Assembly: GCF_003610635.1 (NCBI RefSeq)
Contig: NZ_RAQJ01000003.1
Location: 248,001 to 312,000, forward strand
Length of the DNA: 64,000 nucleotides
Direction: 5' to 3'
Source of the DNA: Ichthyenterobacterium magnum
GTDB lineage: Bacteria; Bacteroidota; Bacteroidia; Flavobacteriales; Flavobacteriaceae
The notes beneath the pieces were generated by a model. The model did not search any database and was not told the DNA's origin. It saw only the letters and a list, made by a program, of their open reading frames with translations. The position numbers and the translations under genes were made by a program. Position 1 is the stretch's first letter. Each line of letters begins with the position of its first letter. Positions 36,622 to 45,997 of the stretch are shown in pieces.

Positions 36622-37422
36622 ATGATTTCAGTAGTTCTTATAGGAGCCGGCAATGTTGCCACACATCTATTTAAAGCTTTTAGCTTATCAAATCAAGCCT
36701 CTGTAAACCAATGGTATAGCAGAACTTTAAAATCGATTGAAGCTTATAAAACTCAAGTTGAGATAACAGATAATCTATCTCAACTTAAAGATGCAGATGT
36801 ATATATAATAGCTGTAAGCGATGATGCTATTTCTGAATTATCTTCAAAACTCCCATTTGAAGATAGATTAGTAGTTCACACCTCTGGAAGTGTTGGTATT
36901 TATGATTTAGACAAAAAACTAAAACGTGGTGTTTTTTATCCTTTACAAACATTTACAAAAGGTGCAGATGTTGATTTTTCTACTGTTCCTATCTGCATTG
37001 AAACTATTAAAAAAACAGATTATCATATATTAAAGCAACTAGGTCAAGCCATAGGGAGCAAAACACATCGTGTAAATAGTGATCAACGTAGTGCTTTACA
37101 TTTAGCTGCCGTTTTTGTAAATAATTTTACTAACCAACTGTATAGAGTTGCTCATGAAATTACTGAATCTAAAGGTGCAGAGTTTGATATTCTTAAACCT
37201 TTAATTCTAGAAACCGCAAATAAAGTACAAGACTTGTCACCTTATGTAGCACAAACTGGTCCTGCAAAACGAAATGATAAAAAGACCATTAAAAAACATT
37301 TAAAGTCATTAGATAGCGAGCATCATAGAACTATTTATGAACTCTTAACCACATCAATAAAAAAAACACATGGTACTTCGACAGGCTCAGCAACCAAAAG
37401 AAGTATTACTAAAAATAATTAA
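36622..37422 (+). CDS. Rossmann-like and DUF2520 domain protein
   Basis: 266 residues. N-terminal Rossmann fold (MISVVLIGAGNVATHLFKAF, glycine loop G-A-G-N-V-A-T) and C-terminal DUF2520 helical domain (about 125-250; HRVNSDQRSALHLAAVFVNNFTNQLY and TGPAKRNDKKTIKKHL). It resembles 6-phosphogluconate dehydrogenase-type NADP-binding reductases but the substrate is unknown. It is the first gene of a tight plus-strand run with kdsC, UbiA, a membrane protein and Maf; the next gene starts right at its stop. Confidence 0.9.
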   Translation: MISVVLIGAGNVATHLFKAFSLSNQASVNQWYSRTLKSIEAYKTQVEITDNLSQLKDADVYIIAVSDDAISELSSKLPFEDRLVVHTSGSVGIYDLDKKLKRGVFYPLQTFTKGADVDFSTVPICIETIKKTDYHILKQLGQAIGSKTHRVNSDQRSALHLAAVFVNNFTNQLYRVAHEITESKGAEFDILKPLILETANKVQDLSPYVAQTGPAKRNDKKTIKKHLKSLDSEHHRTIYELLTTSIKKTHGTSTGSATKRSITKNN

Positions 37423-37953
37423 ATGAAAGAAAAAAGCTATAAAGAATATCTTGAGCATATTACCACATTCATTTTTGATGTAGATGGTGTACTTACAGAC
37501 GGCACAGTTACTATAATGACAAATGGAGATATGTTAAGACGCATGAATATTAAAGATGGTTATGCTTTAAAAACAGCAATAGATTCTGGATTTAATGTTT
37601 GTATTATTTCTGGCGGAAGCAATTTAGGTGTTCAAAAACGCTTAGAAGGTTTGGGTGTTAAAGACATTTATCTTGGTGCGCATAATAAGATTAATCAATA
37701 CAACGAGTATCTTAATACCAATCACATAAAACCAGAAAACGTATTGTACATGGGAGACGATATTCCTGATGCTCCAGTAATGAAACGTGTAGGTTTACCA
37801 ACTTGCCCTCAAGATGCTGCTCCAGAAATCAAAAATGTTAGTAAATATATATCTCACAAAAATGGTGGTAAAGGTGCAGTTAGAGATGTAATTGAACAAG
37901 TTTTAAAAGTTCAAGACAAATGGGATGGCAATTTTGATGCTAAGTATGATTAA
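37423..37953 (+). CDS. kdsC: KdsC-type HAD phosphatase (Kdo-8-phosphate phosphatase)
   Basis: 176 residues, capless C0-type HAD fold. Motifs: FDVDGVLTDGTVTI (nucleophile Asp about 18), CIISGGSN, KNISKY-like KPENVLYMGDDIPDAPVMKRVG. NIKDGYALKTAIDSG is a KdsC signature. It removes phosphate from Kdo-8-phosphate in the cytosol for lipopolysaccharide core synthesis. Start codon directly follows the DUF2520 stop (TAA-ATG). Confidence 0.88.
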   Translation: MKEKSYKEYLEHITTFIFDVDGVLTDGTVTIMTNGDMLRRMNIKDGYALKTAIDSGFNVCIISGGSNLGVQKRLEGLGVKDIYLGAHNKINQYNEYLNTNHIKPENVLYMGDDIPDAPVMKRVGLPTCPQDAAPEIKNVSKYISHKNGGKGAVRDVIEQVLKVQDKWDGNFDAKYD

Positions 37954-37984
37954 TAATAGATTCACCTTTAATTCTTAAAAATAA

Positions 37985-38899
37985 ATGCTTAGCATTTTAA
38001 ACCTCATTCGCTGGAAAAACTTAATGATGATTGCCTTAGCGCAAATTCTAATTAAATATGCACTGTTTGAATCTTTTAATGTTACAACAACACTTAACTC
38101 CTTTGGGTTTTCATTATTAGTTATAGCAACATTATGTATTGCTGCTGCCGGAAATACAATCAATGACATTTATGATGTAGAAACTGACTTAATCAATAAA
38201 CCAGATAAGGTAATTGTTAGTAAAAGCATATCAGAAAAAAAAGCATTCAACCTATTTATTATATTCAATATTATTGGTGTTGCTATAGGTTTTTATTTAT
38301 CACACATGGTTGGTAAAAGTGCCTTCTTTTCTTTATTTGTTATTATTTCGGCTACACTTTATGTTTATGCTTCTTTTTTAAAACAAACCATACTTATTGG
38401 CAATATTGTGATTTCAACTTTGGTAGCTATGAGCATTTTAATTATTGGTGTATTTGATTTATTACCAGCAATAAATGAGCAAAATAGAGAAACTCAACTT
38501 ACTTTTTTTAAAATTTTAATCGATTACGCTGTTTTTGCATTCCTAATAAACCTTATTAGAGAAATGATTAAAGATATAGAAGATATAAATGGAGACTATA
38601 AAGCACAAATGAACACTTTACCAATAGCTATTGGTAGAGAGCGCGCTAATAAACTTGCATTTATTATTAGTCTACTACCTATAGCTGCAACTATTTATTA
38701 TATGGTTACGTATTTATATAAACAACAAATAGCCATTGGTTATTTTTTAATATTTATCATTGCTCCATTAATTTATACTACTATAAAGATCTTTAGTGCT
38801 AAAACAAAAAAAGATTATAAACACATAAGCAATATATATAAAGTAATAATGTTATTAGGAATGTTATCTTTACTACTCTATCAGTTTATTTTAAAATAA
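37985..38899 (+). CDS. UbiA family prenyltransferase
   Basis: 304 residues, about eight to nine membrane helices. The first Asp-rich, Mg-prenyl-diphosphate-binding motif is NTINDIYDVETDLINKPDK (about 58-75), and the second is LIREMIKDIEDINGDY (about 192). In flavobacteria this gene is commonly named geranylgeranylglycerol-phosphate geranylgeranyltransferase, but the acceptor cannot be told from sequence. It sits 31 bp after kdsC and 49 bp before a small membrane protein gene. Confidence 0.88.
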   Translation: MLSILNLIRWKNLMMIALAQILIKYALFESFNVTTTLNSFGFSLLVIATLCIAAAGNTINDIYDVETDLINKPDKVIVSKSISEKKAFNLFIIFNIIGVAIGFYLSHMVGKSAFFSLFVIISATLYVYASFLKQTILIGNIVISTLVAMSILIIGVFDLLPAINEQNRETQLTFFKILIDYAVFAFLINLIREMIKDIEDINGDYKAQMNTLPIAIGRERANKLAFIISLLPIAATIYYMVTYLYKQQIAIGYFLIFIIAPLIYTTIKIFSAKTKKDYKHISNIYKVIMLLGMLSLLLYQFILK

Positions 38900-38948
38900 T
38901 GAAACATTCATAAATGAATTTTCAATGCACAGAAAAATGATTAAATGA

Positions 38949-39362
38949 ATGTTATATATGACTGATAAAAGCTATAAACAGATGAAAGTTTTAAAATCAT
39001 ACTTACCTGAAATATATTTTGCTTTAGCTATTTTGTATTACTGGAGTTTAACGGCTTTGATTATAAATTACATAGCAATTGGCTTATTAATAATTCTTGG
39101 TATATTAATACTAACAAAAAACAACACCTTAGGAATTGTAATCAGTTGTATTTTAATACTCCTAAATCTATATTTAGTTTTAGCATTATTATCTGAGTTT
39201 TCAGAGTTTGAAACCTTCAATGCAAATGCAAAAAAACTATTAGGCATTGGCGTACTATTTATAGGCTCAAACTTATTCTTTGCTTTTAGATTACTTTTTA
39301 AATATTTAAAAGCGCAAGTAAAAAAAGAATCTAAAGTGCTAAAAGTATCAAAAAACCATTAA
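38949..39362 (+). CDS. Hypothetical membrane protein
   Basis: 137 residues with four predicted helices (about 20-35, 38-55, 58-76 and 96-118) and a basic tail (KAQVKKESKVLKVSKNH). No family recognised. ATG at 38949 or 38958 are possible. The stop overlaps the start of the Maf gene (TAATG), so the two are translationally coupled. Confidence 0.65.
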   Translation: MLYMTDKSYKQMKVLKSYLPEIYFALAILYYWSLTALIINYIAIGLLIILGILILTKNNTLGIVISCILILLNLYLVLALLSEFSEFETFNANAKKLLGIGVLFIGSNLFFAFRLLFKYLKAQVKKESKVLKVSKNH

Positions 39363-39949
39363 TGCTGAACAAAAATCTATCAAAATATAATATCATTCTA
39401 GCTTCAGGTTCTCCAAGAAGACAACATTTTTTTAAAGACTTAAATTTAGATTTCGAAATTAGATTAAAATCTGTAAAGGAAGAATATCCTAATCGTTTAA
39501 CGCATTTTGAAATACCAGACTATCTAGCCCAATTAAAAGCACTTCCTTTTAAAGAAGAATTAAAACCCAATGATATTTTAATAACTAGCGATACTATAGT
39601 TTGGCATAATAACCAAGCCTTAGGAAAACCAAAAGATACTCAAGACGCTTTTAACATTTTAAAATCACTTAGTAATGAAACTCATGAGGTTATAACTTCT
39701 GTTTGTTTTACAACGAAAACATTACAAAAAACAGTAAATGCAATCACTAAAGTAACCTTTAAAGCATTATCTAATGACGAAATTAATTACTACATAGATA
39801 AATGTAAACCTTTTGATAAAGCTGGTGCTTATGGTATTCAAGAATGGATAGGGCAAATAGGTGTCATACAAATTGAAGGCTCCTATTTTAATGTCATGGG
39901 ACTTCCTACTCATTTGGTATATAAAACCCTAAATAGTATTATTAATTAG
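39362..39949 (+). CDS. maf: Maf family nucleotide pyrophosphatase
   Basis: 195 residues. NIILASGSPRRQHFFKDL is the Maf signature near the N-terminus. Further conserved pieces are LITSDTIVWHNNQALGKPKD and FDKAGAYGIQEW. Maf enzymes hydrolyse dTTP/UTP or modified nucleotides and may slow septation. Start overlaps the preceding stop by one base. Confidence 0.95.
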   Translation: MLNKNLSKYNIILASGSPRRQHFFKDLNLDFEIRLKSVKEEYPNRLTHFEIPDYLAQLKALPFKEELKPNDILITSDTIVWHNNQALGKPKDTQDAFNILKSLSNETHEVITSVCFTTKTLQKTVNAITKVTFKALSNDEINYYIDKCKPFDKAGAYGIQEWIGQIGVIQIEGSYFNVMGLPTHLVYKTLNSIIN

Positions 39950-39971
39950 TACATTTAATTTTTTTCTAACT

Positions 39972-39979
39972 TACCTTTG
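39972..39979 (+). promoter_or_regulatory. Candidate -7 element before the MscS-like gene
   Basis: TACCTTTG fits TAnnTTTG and lies 24 bp before the ATG at 40004. No TTG at the expected -33 position was seen. Confidence 0.4.
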
Positions 39980-40003
39980 CATCTGATTTAAAAACACCGA
40001 CTT

Positions 40004-40525
40004 ATGTCAGATTTTTTTTCTACATATCACAGTGAGATAATAAACTCATTAATAGTATTTGGAATATTTTTCATCATACAATTAACCGCTAGACTTATTA
40101 TTAGAGTAATTGGAAACACTAAAAATAAACATGTTGGTCGAGCTAAACTTGTTGGTCGATATATAACTGTTAGCTTCCTAATATTAGCATTACTCATTGA
40201 AGCATTTATTTTAGGTGTAGAAATAAAAGATCTTACTGTTGTTTTCTCTTCAATATTTGCCATATTAGGCATTACGCTTTTCGCCAATTGGTCTATTTTA
40301 AGCAATGTAACTTCTGGCATTATTATGTTCTTTTCTTTCCCATATAAAATTGGAGATAAAATTAAAATTCATGATAAAGATCATGAGATTGAAGCAATTA
40401 TAGAAGATATCCGTTCATTTCAAATACATTTAAGAGAAGATGATGGTAATTTAGTAACCTACCCAAATAACTTACTACTTCAAAAAGCTGTAACGCTTGT
40501 TGAAAAAAATGCTTTTGATAAATAA
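40004..40525 (+). CDS. Short MscS-like mechanosensitive channel protein
   Basis: 173 residues with three membrane helices (about 10-30, 48-68 and 80-105). The pore-lining helix and beta domain of MscS are recognisable: LFANWSILSNVTSGIIMFFSFPYKIGDKIKI, then EAIIEDIRSFQIHLREDDGNLVTYPNNLLLQKAV. It is shorter than E. coli MscS (286 residues), ending after the beta domain with no C-terminal alpha/beta cage. Opens under membrane tension to release solutes. Single gene. Confidence 0.85.
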   Translation: MSDFFSTYHSEIINSLIVFGIFFIIQLTARLIIRVIGNTKNKHVGRAKLVGRYITVSFLILALLIEAFILGVEIKDLTVVFSSIFAILGITLFANWSILSNVTSGIIMFFSFPYKIGDKIKIHDKDHEIEAIIEDIRSFQIHLREDDGNLVTYPNNLLLQKAVTLVEKNAFDK

Positions 40526-40591
40526 AAGTTAAAACCTAAACTCATAAGTTAAAGAAAGTCTAAAACGTAAGATTAGGCTATACTACTTTGC

Positions 40592-40599
40592 TATATTTG
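40592..40599 (+). promoter_or_regulatory. Candidate -7 element of the PIG-L operon
   Basis: TATATTTG, a full match to TAnnTTTG, 23 bp before the ATG of the deacetylase gene. The -33 box is not clear. Confidence 0.45.
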
Positions 40600-40622
40600 G
40601 TTTAAGCTAACTAAATACAACC

Positions 40623-43154
40623 ATGCAAAAACCTCTACAATTCTTTTTAGTTTTATTTTTTCTATCTATATATTCTCAAGCTCAAGAACCTAAAAAAATG
40701 AGTGCTACAGATATCTACGAATCTGTACAAAAATTAAACTTTTTAGGATCTGTTCTCTATGTTGCTGCACATCCAGATGATGAAAACACACGTTTAATTT
40801 CTTATATGTCTAACCAAGTTAAAGCACGTACTGCATATTTATCTTTAACTCGTGGAGATGGCGGACAAAACCTTATTGGTCCAGAAATTAGAGAACTTTT
40901 AGGTGTTATGAGAACACAAGAATTATTAGCTGCAAGACGTGTTGATGGTGGCGAACAACTGTTTACTCGTGCTAACGATTTTGGTTTTTCAAAACATCCA
41001 GATGAAACCTTAAACATCTGGAACAAAGAAGACGTACTAGGTGATGTGGTTTTAGCCATTAGACAATTTAAACCAGATATTATTATAAATCGTTTTGATC
41101 ATAGAACGCCAGGAAGAACTCATGGTCATCATACAAGTTCGGCAATGTTAAGTATTGAAGCTTTTGATTTAGCAAACGATAATACAGCATATCCAAATCA
41201 ACTAAAACAGACTGGTTTATGGCAACCAAAACGTTTGTTTTACAATACAAGTTGGTGGCGCTATGGCAGTCGAGAAGCGTTTGATAAAATAGACAAAAGT
41301 AATATGCTAAATTTCGATATTGGCACATACTATCCGCTTAAAGGATTATCAAATAACGAACTTGCTTCCTTAGCAAGCAGTCAGCATTTATGCCAAGGGT
41401 TTGGTCGTTTATCTCAACGTGGTTCTAGCAAAGAATACATTGAGTTTTTAAAAGGAGATTTTCCTGAAGATAAAACAGACATCTTTTCAGGTATAGACAC
41501 TTCTTGGAACAGGATTAAAGGCGGAAAAACCATAGGTGATATTTTATATGCCATCGAAACTAATTTCAACTTTAAAACCCCATCAATTCATATTCCAGAA
41601 CTTTTAAAAGCCTATCTACTGTTAAAGTCTATTGAGGATGAGCATTGGAAAGTTATTAAAACAAAAGAACTAAAAACAATTATTGAAGCATGTGCTGGTT
41701 TATATTTGGAAGCTTCAGCAAGCACACCAACTATAAGCAACGGAAATACCATAGAATTAAATATTGAAGCCTTAAATAGAAGTAACGCAAAAATTGAGCT
41801 TGTTTCATTAGGTGTTTCAACTAAAGCTACGGCTATTTCTAAAAACACTAAGTTAAAACCTAATCAAAAGCAAAACTTTACAGAGGCTATAAACATCCCA
41901 AGTTCTATGGCTTCAACTGGACCATATTGGCTAAACAAAAAAGGAACTTTAGGCATGTATCATGTTGAAGATAAAAGCTTGATAGGACTTCCAGAAACAC
42001 CAAGAAGTGTACGTGTAGATTTCAACTTAAAGATTAATGATATTCCGTTTTCAATCACAAAAGATGTAGTCTATAGATACTCCAAACCAGATAAAGGAGA
42101 ATTATATAGGCCTTTTGAAATTATTCCTGAAGCGTCTGTAAAAGTATCAGAAAGCGTCATCATTTTTGAAAACGACCAACAAAAAGAAATTCAAGTCATT
42201 GTAAAAGCTGGTAAAAATAGTATAGAAGGTTTTGTTCAATTAGAACATCCAGATGGTTGGAATGTTTATCCAGCAAAACAAAAAATAGAGATTGCTCATA
42301 AAAATGAAGAGCAAATATTAGTATTTACTGTAATTCCGCCAAAAAATCAAAGTGAAGGACAAATAACTCCAAAAGTATTTATTGGCAATAAAGTATTTTC
42401 AAAAGAGCTAATAGAAATTGATTACGAACACATTCCGTTTCAAACCGTTTTATTACCTAGTGAAAGCAAGGTTGTTCGATTAAATATTCAGAAAAAAGGA
42501 GAAAACATTGCTTATATTGAAGGTGCTGGAGATGTTGTTCCAGAAAGCTTAAAACAAATTGGTTATAATGTTATCACAATTAAACCAGAAGACATAAATG
42601 CAGAAACACTTAATCGTTTTGATGCTGTTGTTTTAGGTATTCGTGCATATAATACTGTTGAAGAGTTAAAATACAAGCAACAGTTACTTTTTGATTTTGT
42701 AGCTCGAGGCGGAAATATGATTGTGCAGTACAATACAAGTCATCGTGTAAAGGTAGACGAGTTAGCACCATACAACTTAAAGCTATCTAGAGATCGTGTT
42801 ACTGATGAAAATGCTCAAGTACGTTTTTTAAATCCAGAGCATGAATTACTAAACTTTCCAAATAAAATAACTCAAAAAGATTTTGAAGGCTGGACACAAG
42901 AACGTGGTTTGTATTTTCCAAACGAATGGTCAAGTGAGTTCACTCCTATTCTATCAATGAATGACAAAGGAGAAACACCTAAAGATGGAAGTTTACTAAT
43001 TGCAAAACACGGTAAAGGTTATTATATCTATACTGGATTAAGCTTTTTTAGAGAATTTCCAGAAGGCGTTTCTGGAGCTTATCGCCTATTTGCAAATATG
43101 TTAAGTATTGGTAAAGACGATATTAAAAAACAAGACAATCAGATAAAAAACTAA
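40623..43154 (+). CDS. Large exported PIG-L/LmbE family deacetylase
   Basis: 843 residues with a signal peptide at about 1-20 (LFFLSIYSQAQ). Residues about 40-300 form the PIG-L deacetylase domain: VAAHPDDENTRLISY (His, Asp, Asp) and RTHGHHTSSAMLSIEAF hold the zinc ligands. The middle (about 360-620) is beta-rich and the C-terminal part (about 640-835; VVLGIRAYNTVEELKY, GNMIVQYNTSH) resembles a class I glutamine-amidotransferase-like fold. It likely removes N-acetyl groups from sugars outside the cytosol; substrate unknown. A 31-residue membrane peptide and a symporter follow at 3 and 1 bp. Confidence 0.88.
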   Translation: MQKPLQFFLVLFFLSIYSQAQEPKKMSATDIYESVQKLNFLGSVLYVAAHPDDENTRLISYMSNQVKARTAYLSLTRGDGGQNLIGPEIRELLGVMRTQELLAARRVDGGEQLFTRANDFGFSKHPDETLNIWNKEDVLGDVVLAIRQFKPDIIINRFDHRTPGRTHGHHTSSAMLSIEAFDLANDNTAYPNQLKQTGLWQPKRLFYNTSWWRYGSREAFDKIDKSNMLNFDIGTYYPLKGLSNNELASLASSQHLCQGFGRLSQRGSSKEYIEFLKGDFPEDKTDIFSGIDTSWNRIKGGKTIGDILYAIETNFNFKTPSIHIPELLKAYLLLKSIEDEHWKVIKTKELKTIIEACAGLYLEASASTPTISNGNTIELNIEALNRSNAKIELVSLGVSTKATAISKNTKLKPNQKQNFTEAINIPSSMASTGPYWLNKKGTLGMYHVEDKSLIGLPETPRSVRVDFNLKINDIPFSITKDVVYRYSKPDKGELYRPFEIIPEASVKVSESVIIFENDQQKEIQVIVKAGKNSIEGFVQLEHPDGWNVYPAKQKIEIAHKNEEQILVFTVIPPKNQSEGQITPKVFIGNKVFSKELIEIDYEHIPFQTVLLPSESKVVRLNIQKKGENIAYIEGAGDVVPESLKQIGYNVITIKPEDINAETLNRFDAVVLGIRAYNTVEELKYKQQLLFDFVARGGNMIVQYNTSHRVKVDELAPYNLKLSRDRVTDENAQVRFLNPEHELLNFPNKITQKDFEGWTQERGLYFPNEWSSEFTPILSMNDKGETPKDGSLLIAKHGKGYYIYTGLSFFREFPEGVSGAYRLFANMLSIGKDDIKKQDNQIKN

Positions 43155-43157
43155 CTA

Positions 43158-43253
43158 ATGAAGAATTACAAATGGAATAAAATGTACTCGCTTGTACTTA
43201 TAGCTAACATCTTATACATCATTGCATTTTTTATTATAACTAAAACATTTTAA
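43158..43253 (+). CDS. 31-residue single-helix membrane peptide before the symporter
   Basis: ATG at 43158, stop at 43251-43253. A basic, aromatic N-terminus (MKNYKWNKMYSL) is followed by one hydrophobic helix (about 12-27) ending ITKTF. It starts 3 bp after the deacetylase stop and ends 1 bp before the symporter ATG, so it is part of the operon. Position and shape recall small subunits coded next to sodium:solute symporters (such as YhdT beside PanF), but homology was not tested. It is too short for routine gene callers. Confidence 0.6.
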   Translation: MKNYKWNKMYSLVLIANILYIIAFFIITKTF

Positions 43254-43254
43254 A

Positions 43255-44967
43255 ATGCAAACACTAGATTGGATTGTACTTATAAGTACGCTTTTACTTA
43301 TTGTTGCATACGGAACGTATCAAACCAGAGGCAGCAAAAATGTTCAAGATTATTTAAAAGGTGGTAATACATCAAAATGGTGGACTATTGGCTTGTCTGT
43401 TATGGCAACCCAAGCAAGTGCTATAACATTTTTATCAACACCAGGTCAGGCATTTAATGACGGAATGGGGTTTGTTCAGTTTTACTTCGGATTACCAATA
43501 GCCATGATTGTTATTTGCATGGTCTTTATTCCGCTTTATCATCGCTTAAAAGTGTATACTGCTTATGAGTTTTTAGAAGACAGGTTCGACCTAAAAACGA
43601 GAACACTTACAGCAATATTATTTTTAATACAAAGAGGTTTAGCTGCCGGAATTACCATATTTGCACCAGCAATTATTTTATCTGCTGTTCTAGGTTGGAA
43701 TTTATTATTGCTAAACATCATCATTGGTATTCTAGTAATTATTTATACAGTTTCTGGCGGAACGAAAGCTGTGAATGTTACACAAAAACATCAAATGGTT
43801 GTGATTTTTACAGGTATGGTTATTGCATTTATTTTAATCATAAATAAACTTCCTGAAAATATTACGTTTACTAAAGCTTTAGATATTGCTGGAGCTAGTG
43901 GTAAAATGGAGGTTTTAGATTTTTCATTTAGTTTAAACAATCGCTATACCTTTTGGAGCGGTATTATTGGCGGTACATTTTTAATGCTATCTTATTTTGG
44001 TACAGACCAAAGTCAAGTGCAACGCTATTTATCTGGGAAATCATTAAGAGAAATGCAATTGGGTTTAGTTTTTAACGGACTCTTAAAAGTACCTATGCAG
44101 TTCTTTATTTTATTAGTTGGTGTAATGGTATTTGTATTTTATCAGTTTAATAAACCACCTGTGAATTTTAATCCTACAGCTACAGAGGTTGTTTTAAATT
44201 CTGAATATGCCAAAGATTTTGAAGCACTTCAAAAAGAACAACTGCAAATTTTTAATGATAAAAAAACAATCATTTCAAATTATATCAATTCTGAAAGCAC
44301 TGAAGCAAAAACCTATATAGCATTAGCAAATGAAGCTAATGAAGAAATTAGAGCAGAAGCAAAAACACTTATAGAAAAAGCAGGAATATCTCAAAATGTA
44401 AAAGTTGAAAGTAATGATAAAGATTACGTTTTTATTCACTTTATATTAAATAATCTTCCGCGAGGTTTAATTGGTCTATTATTGGCTGTTATTTTAAGTG
44501 CAGCAATGTCTAGCACATCAAGTGAGTTAAATGCATTAGCCAGTACTACAACTATAGATTTATACAAAAGGAACATAAAAGAACAAACCGAAAGTCAAAT
44601 GGTTAAAGCCTCACGATGGTTTACATTAGCTTGGGGAGTTATTGCTATTGGCGTTGCTTGCGTTGCAAATCTTGCAGAAAACTTAATACAACTAGTAAAT
44701 ATTATTGGTTCTATTTTTTACGGTAATGTACTAGGTATCTTTTTACTAGCCTTCTTTTTTAAGTTTGTAAAAGGTCATGCAGTTTTTGTAGCTGCATTAA
44801 TTACTCAAGTACTAGTAATCGGTTTATTTTTATTAAATGAATATGAGTTTATAAACCTACCTTTTTTATGGCTAAACTTTGTTGGCTGCCTTATTGTAAT
44901 TACAATAGCGTGTCTGCTACAAACGTTAACTCCAAGCTCAACAAAAGAAACCATCAAAAATATTTGA
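43255..44967 (+). CDS. Sodium:solute symporter family protein
   Basis: 570 residues with about 13 to 14 membrane helices, SSS fold. Seen: WWTIGLSVMATQASAITFLSTPGQAF (first discontinuous helix), TVSGGTKAVNVTQKHQM, and the Na-site region LLLAVILSAAMSSTSSELNALAST (about 413). A soluble insert of about 90 residues (310-395) separates helices eight and nine. It takes up an organic solute with Na+. Co-transcription with a PIG-L deacetylase suggests an amino-sugar or other deacetylation product, as inference only. Confidence 0.93.
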   Translation: MQTLDWIVLISTLLLIVAYGTYQTRGSKNVQDYLKGGNTSKWWTIGLSVMATQASAITFLSTPGQAFNDGMGFVQFYFGLPIAMIVICMVFIPLYHRLKVYTAYEFLEDRFDLKTRTLTAILFLIQRGLAAGITIFAPAIILSAVLGWNLLLLNIIIGILVIIYTVSGGTKAVNVTQKHQMVVIFTGMVIAFILIINKLPENITFTKALDIAGASGKMEVLDFSFSLNNRYTFWSGIIGGTFLMLSYFGTDQSQVQRYLSGKSLREMQLGLVFNGLLKVPMQFFILLVGVMVFVFYQFNKPPVNFNPTATEVVLNSEYAKDFEALQKEQLQIFNDKKTIISNYINSESTEAKTYIALANEANEEIRAEAKTLIEKAGISQNVKVESNDKDYVFIHFILNNLPRGLIGLLLAVILSAAMSSTSSELNALASTTTIDLYKRNIKEQTESQMVKASRWFTLAWGVIAIGVACVANLAENLIQLVNIIGSIFYGNVLGIFLLAFFFKFVKGHAVFVAALITQVLVIGLFLLNEYEFINLPFLWLNFVGCLIVITIACLLQTLTPSSTKETIKNI

Positions 44968-44983
44968 CACTTAAGAGAATTAA

Positions 44984-45014
44984 AAAAAGCCGAAGCAATA
45001 TGCTTCGGCTTGTT
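44984..45014. terminator. Bidirectional terminator between convergent genes
   Basis: AAGCCGAAGCA, loop ATA, TGCTTCGGCTT: an 11-bp perfect stem with an A run on one side and T-rich sequence on the other, between the symporter and DUF2911 genes. Confidence 0.88.
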
Positions 45015-45032
45015 TATTAAATAGATTATAAA

Positions 45033-45884
45033 TTATAATGCTCCTAATTCTTTTAAAACATCTTCATTCTTCTTTATATAAGGAGCATACTTTGCTTCTT
45101 TAGCTAAAGCCAAAGATGCTTTTGCAGCTTTTATAGCTCCTGCTTTATCTCCGCTTTTAGCATGAATTAATGCTTGTTGATGAATATACCAAAACTTAGG
45201 TTTATCACTAGTCATTTCTATAGCTTTATCAATCCATTTTACAGCTTTATTAATGTCATTTCCAGACTCTAAATAAAATACAGCCGATGCATAATAATCC
45301 TCAGCAGAAGGTCCATTCATTACTTTAGTAATACCTTCATTTACTTTTGTTTCTGTTGGTACCGTAAAAGGAATAGCTACATAAGATTTTTCCCAAATCA
45401 TATCTAAAGTTCCTCCATCATTGGTAATATTATTAATATCCATTGTAAATGTTTCCACATTAAATGGAACTTCATGAACATCAACTTTAGCTGTAGCAGC
45501 AACTTTACTATCATCCCATTCTCTTGGTGTTCCCCAATTATCTGAGTCAGAATATAACATAACATCCCATTGTTTAGCAGAATTTAATTTAGTAAAAACA
45601 GCATAAGTTCCAGCTTTTACATCTGTTCCAGCAAATTTAACATCATCACTAAAAGTTATTTTAGTATTAGCATTAGCACCTGTTCTCCAAGTTGTTCCCC
45701 AAGGCTCTAAACCTCCAAAAATTGTTCTTCCTTTAACTCCAGGTCGAGAATATTCAATTGTAATATCTGTTAATCCAACTTTCTGTTCTAATTTTGAAAA
45801 TGGACTAGGTTGTGGTGTTTCTACTTGAGCATTTACGTTCATTGAAACTGCAAATACTAAAGCAATCATAAGTAATTTTTTCAT
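45033..45884 (-). CDS. Exported DUF2911 domain protein with TPR-like tail
   Basis: 283 residues with a signal peptide at 1-19 (FAVSMNVNAQ). DUF2911 domain at about 20-170 (VGLTDITIEYSRPGVKGRTIFGG, WRTGANANTKITFS, KAGTYAVFTKL), then helical repeats (NKAVKWIDKAIEMTSDKPKFWYIHQQ) ending EDVLKELGAL. Paralogue of 1379-2470, about 80 residues shorter because it has fewer TPR units. Predicted exported; role unknown. Confidence 0.85.
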   Translation of the reverse strand: MKKLLMIALVFAVSMNVNAQVETPQPSPFSKLEQKVGLTDITIEYSRPGVKGRTIFGGLEPWGTTWRTGANANTKITFSDDVKFAGTDVKAGTYAVFTKLNSAKQWDVMLYSDSDNWGTPREWDDSKVAATAKVDVHEVPFNVETFTMDINNITNDGGTLDMIWEKSYVAIPFTVPTETKVNEGITKVMNGPSAEDYYASAVFYLESGNDINKAVKWIDKAIEMTSDKPKFWYIHQQALIHAKSGDKAGAIKAAKASLALAKEAKYAPYIKKNEDVLKELGAL

Positions 45885-45997
45885 TTTATTTAGATTTAAT
45901 GATTAGTTTTAATGCTATAAAATTACAAATTCATAAAACGGTTCATTGTTAATAAAACCATAAATTAAGAGACTGTATCTTTGCTAAAAATTAGAAC

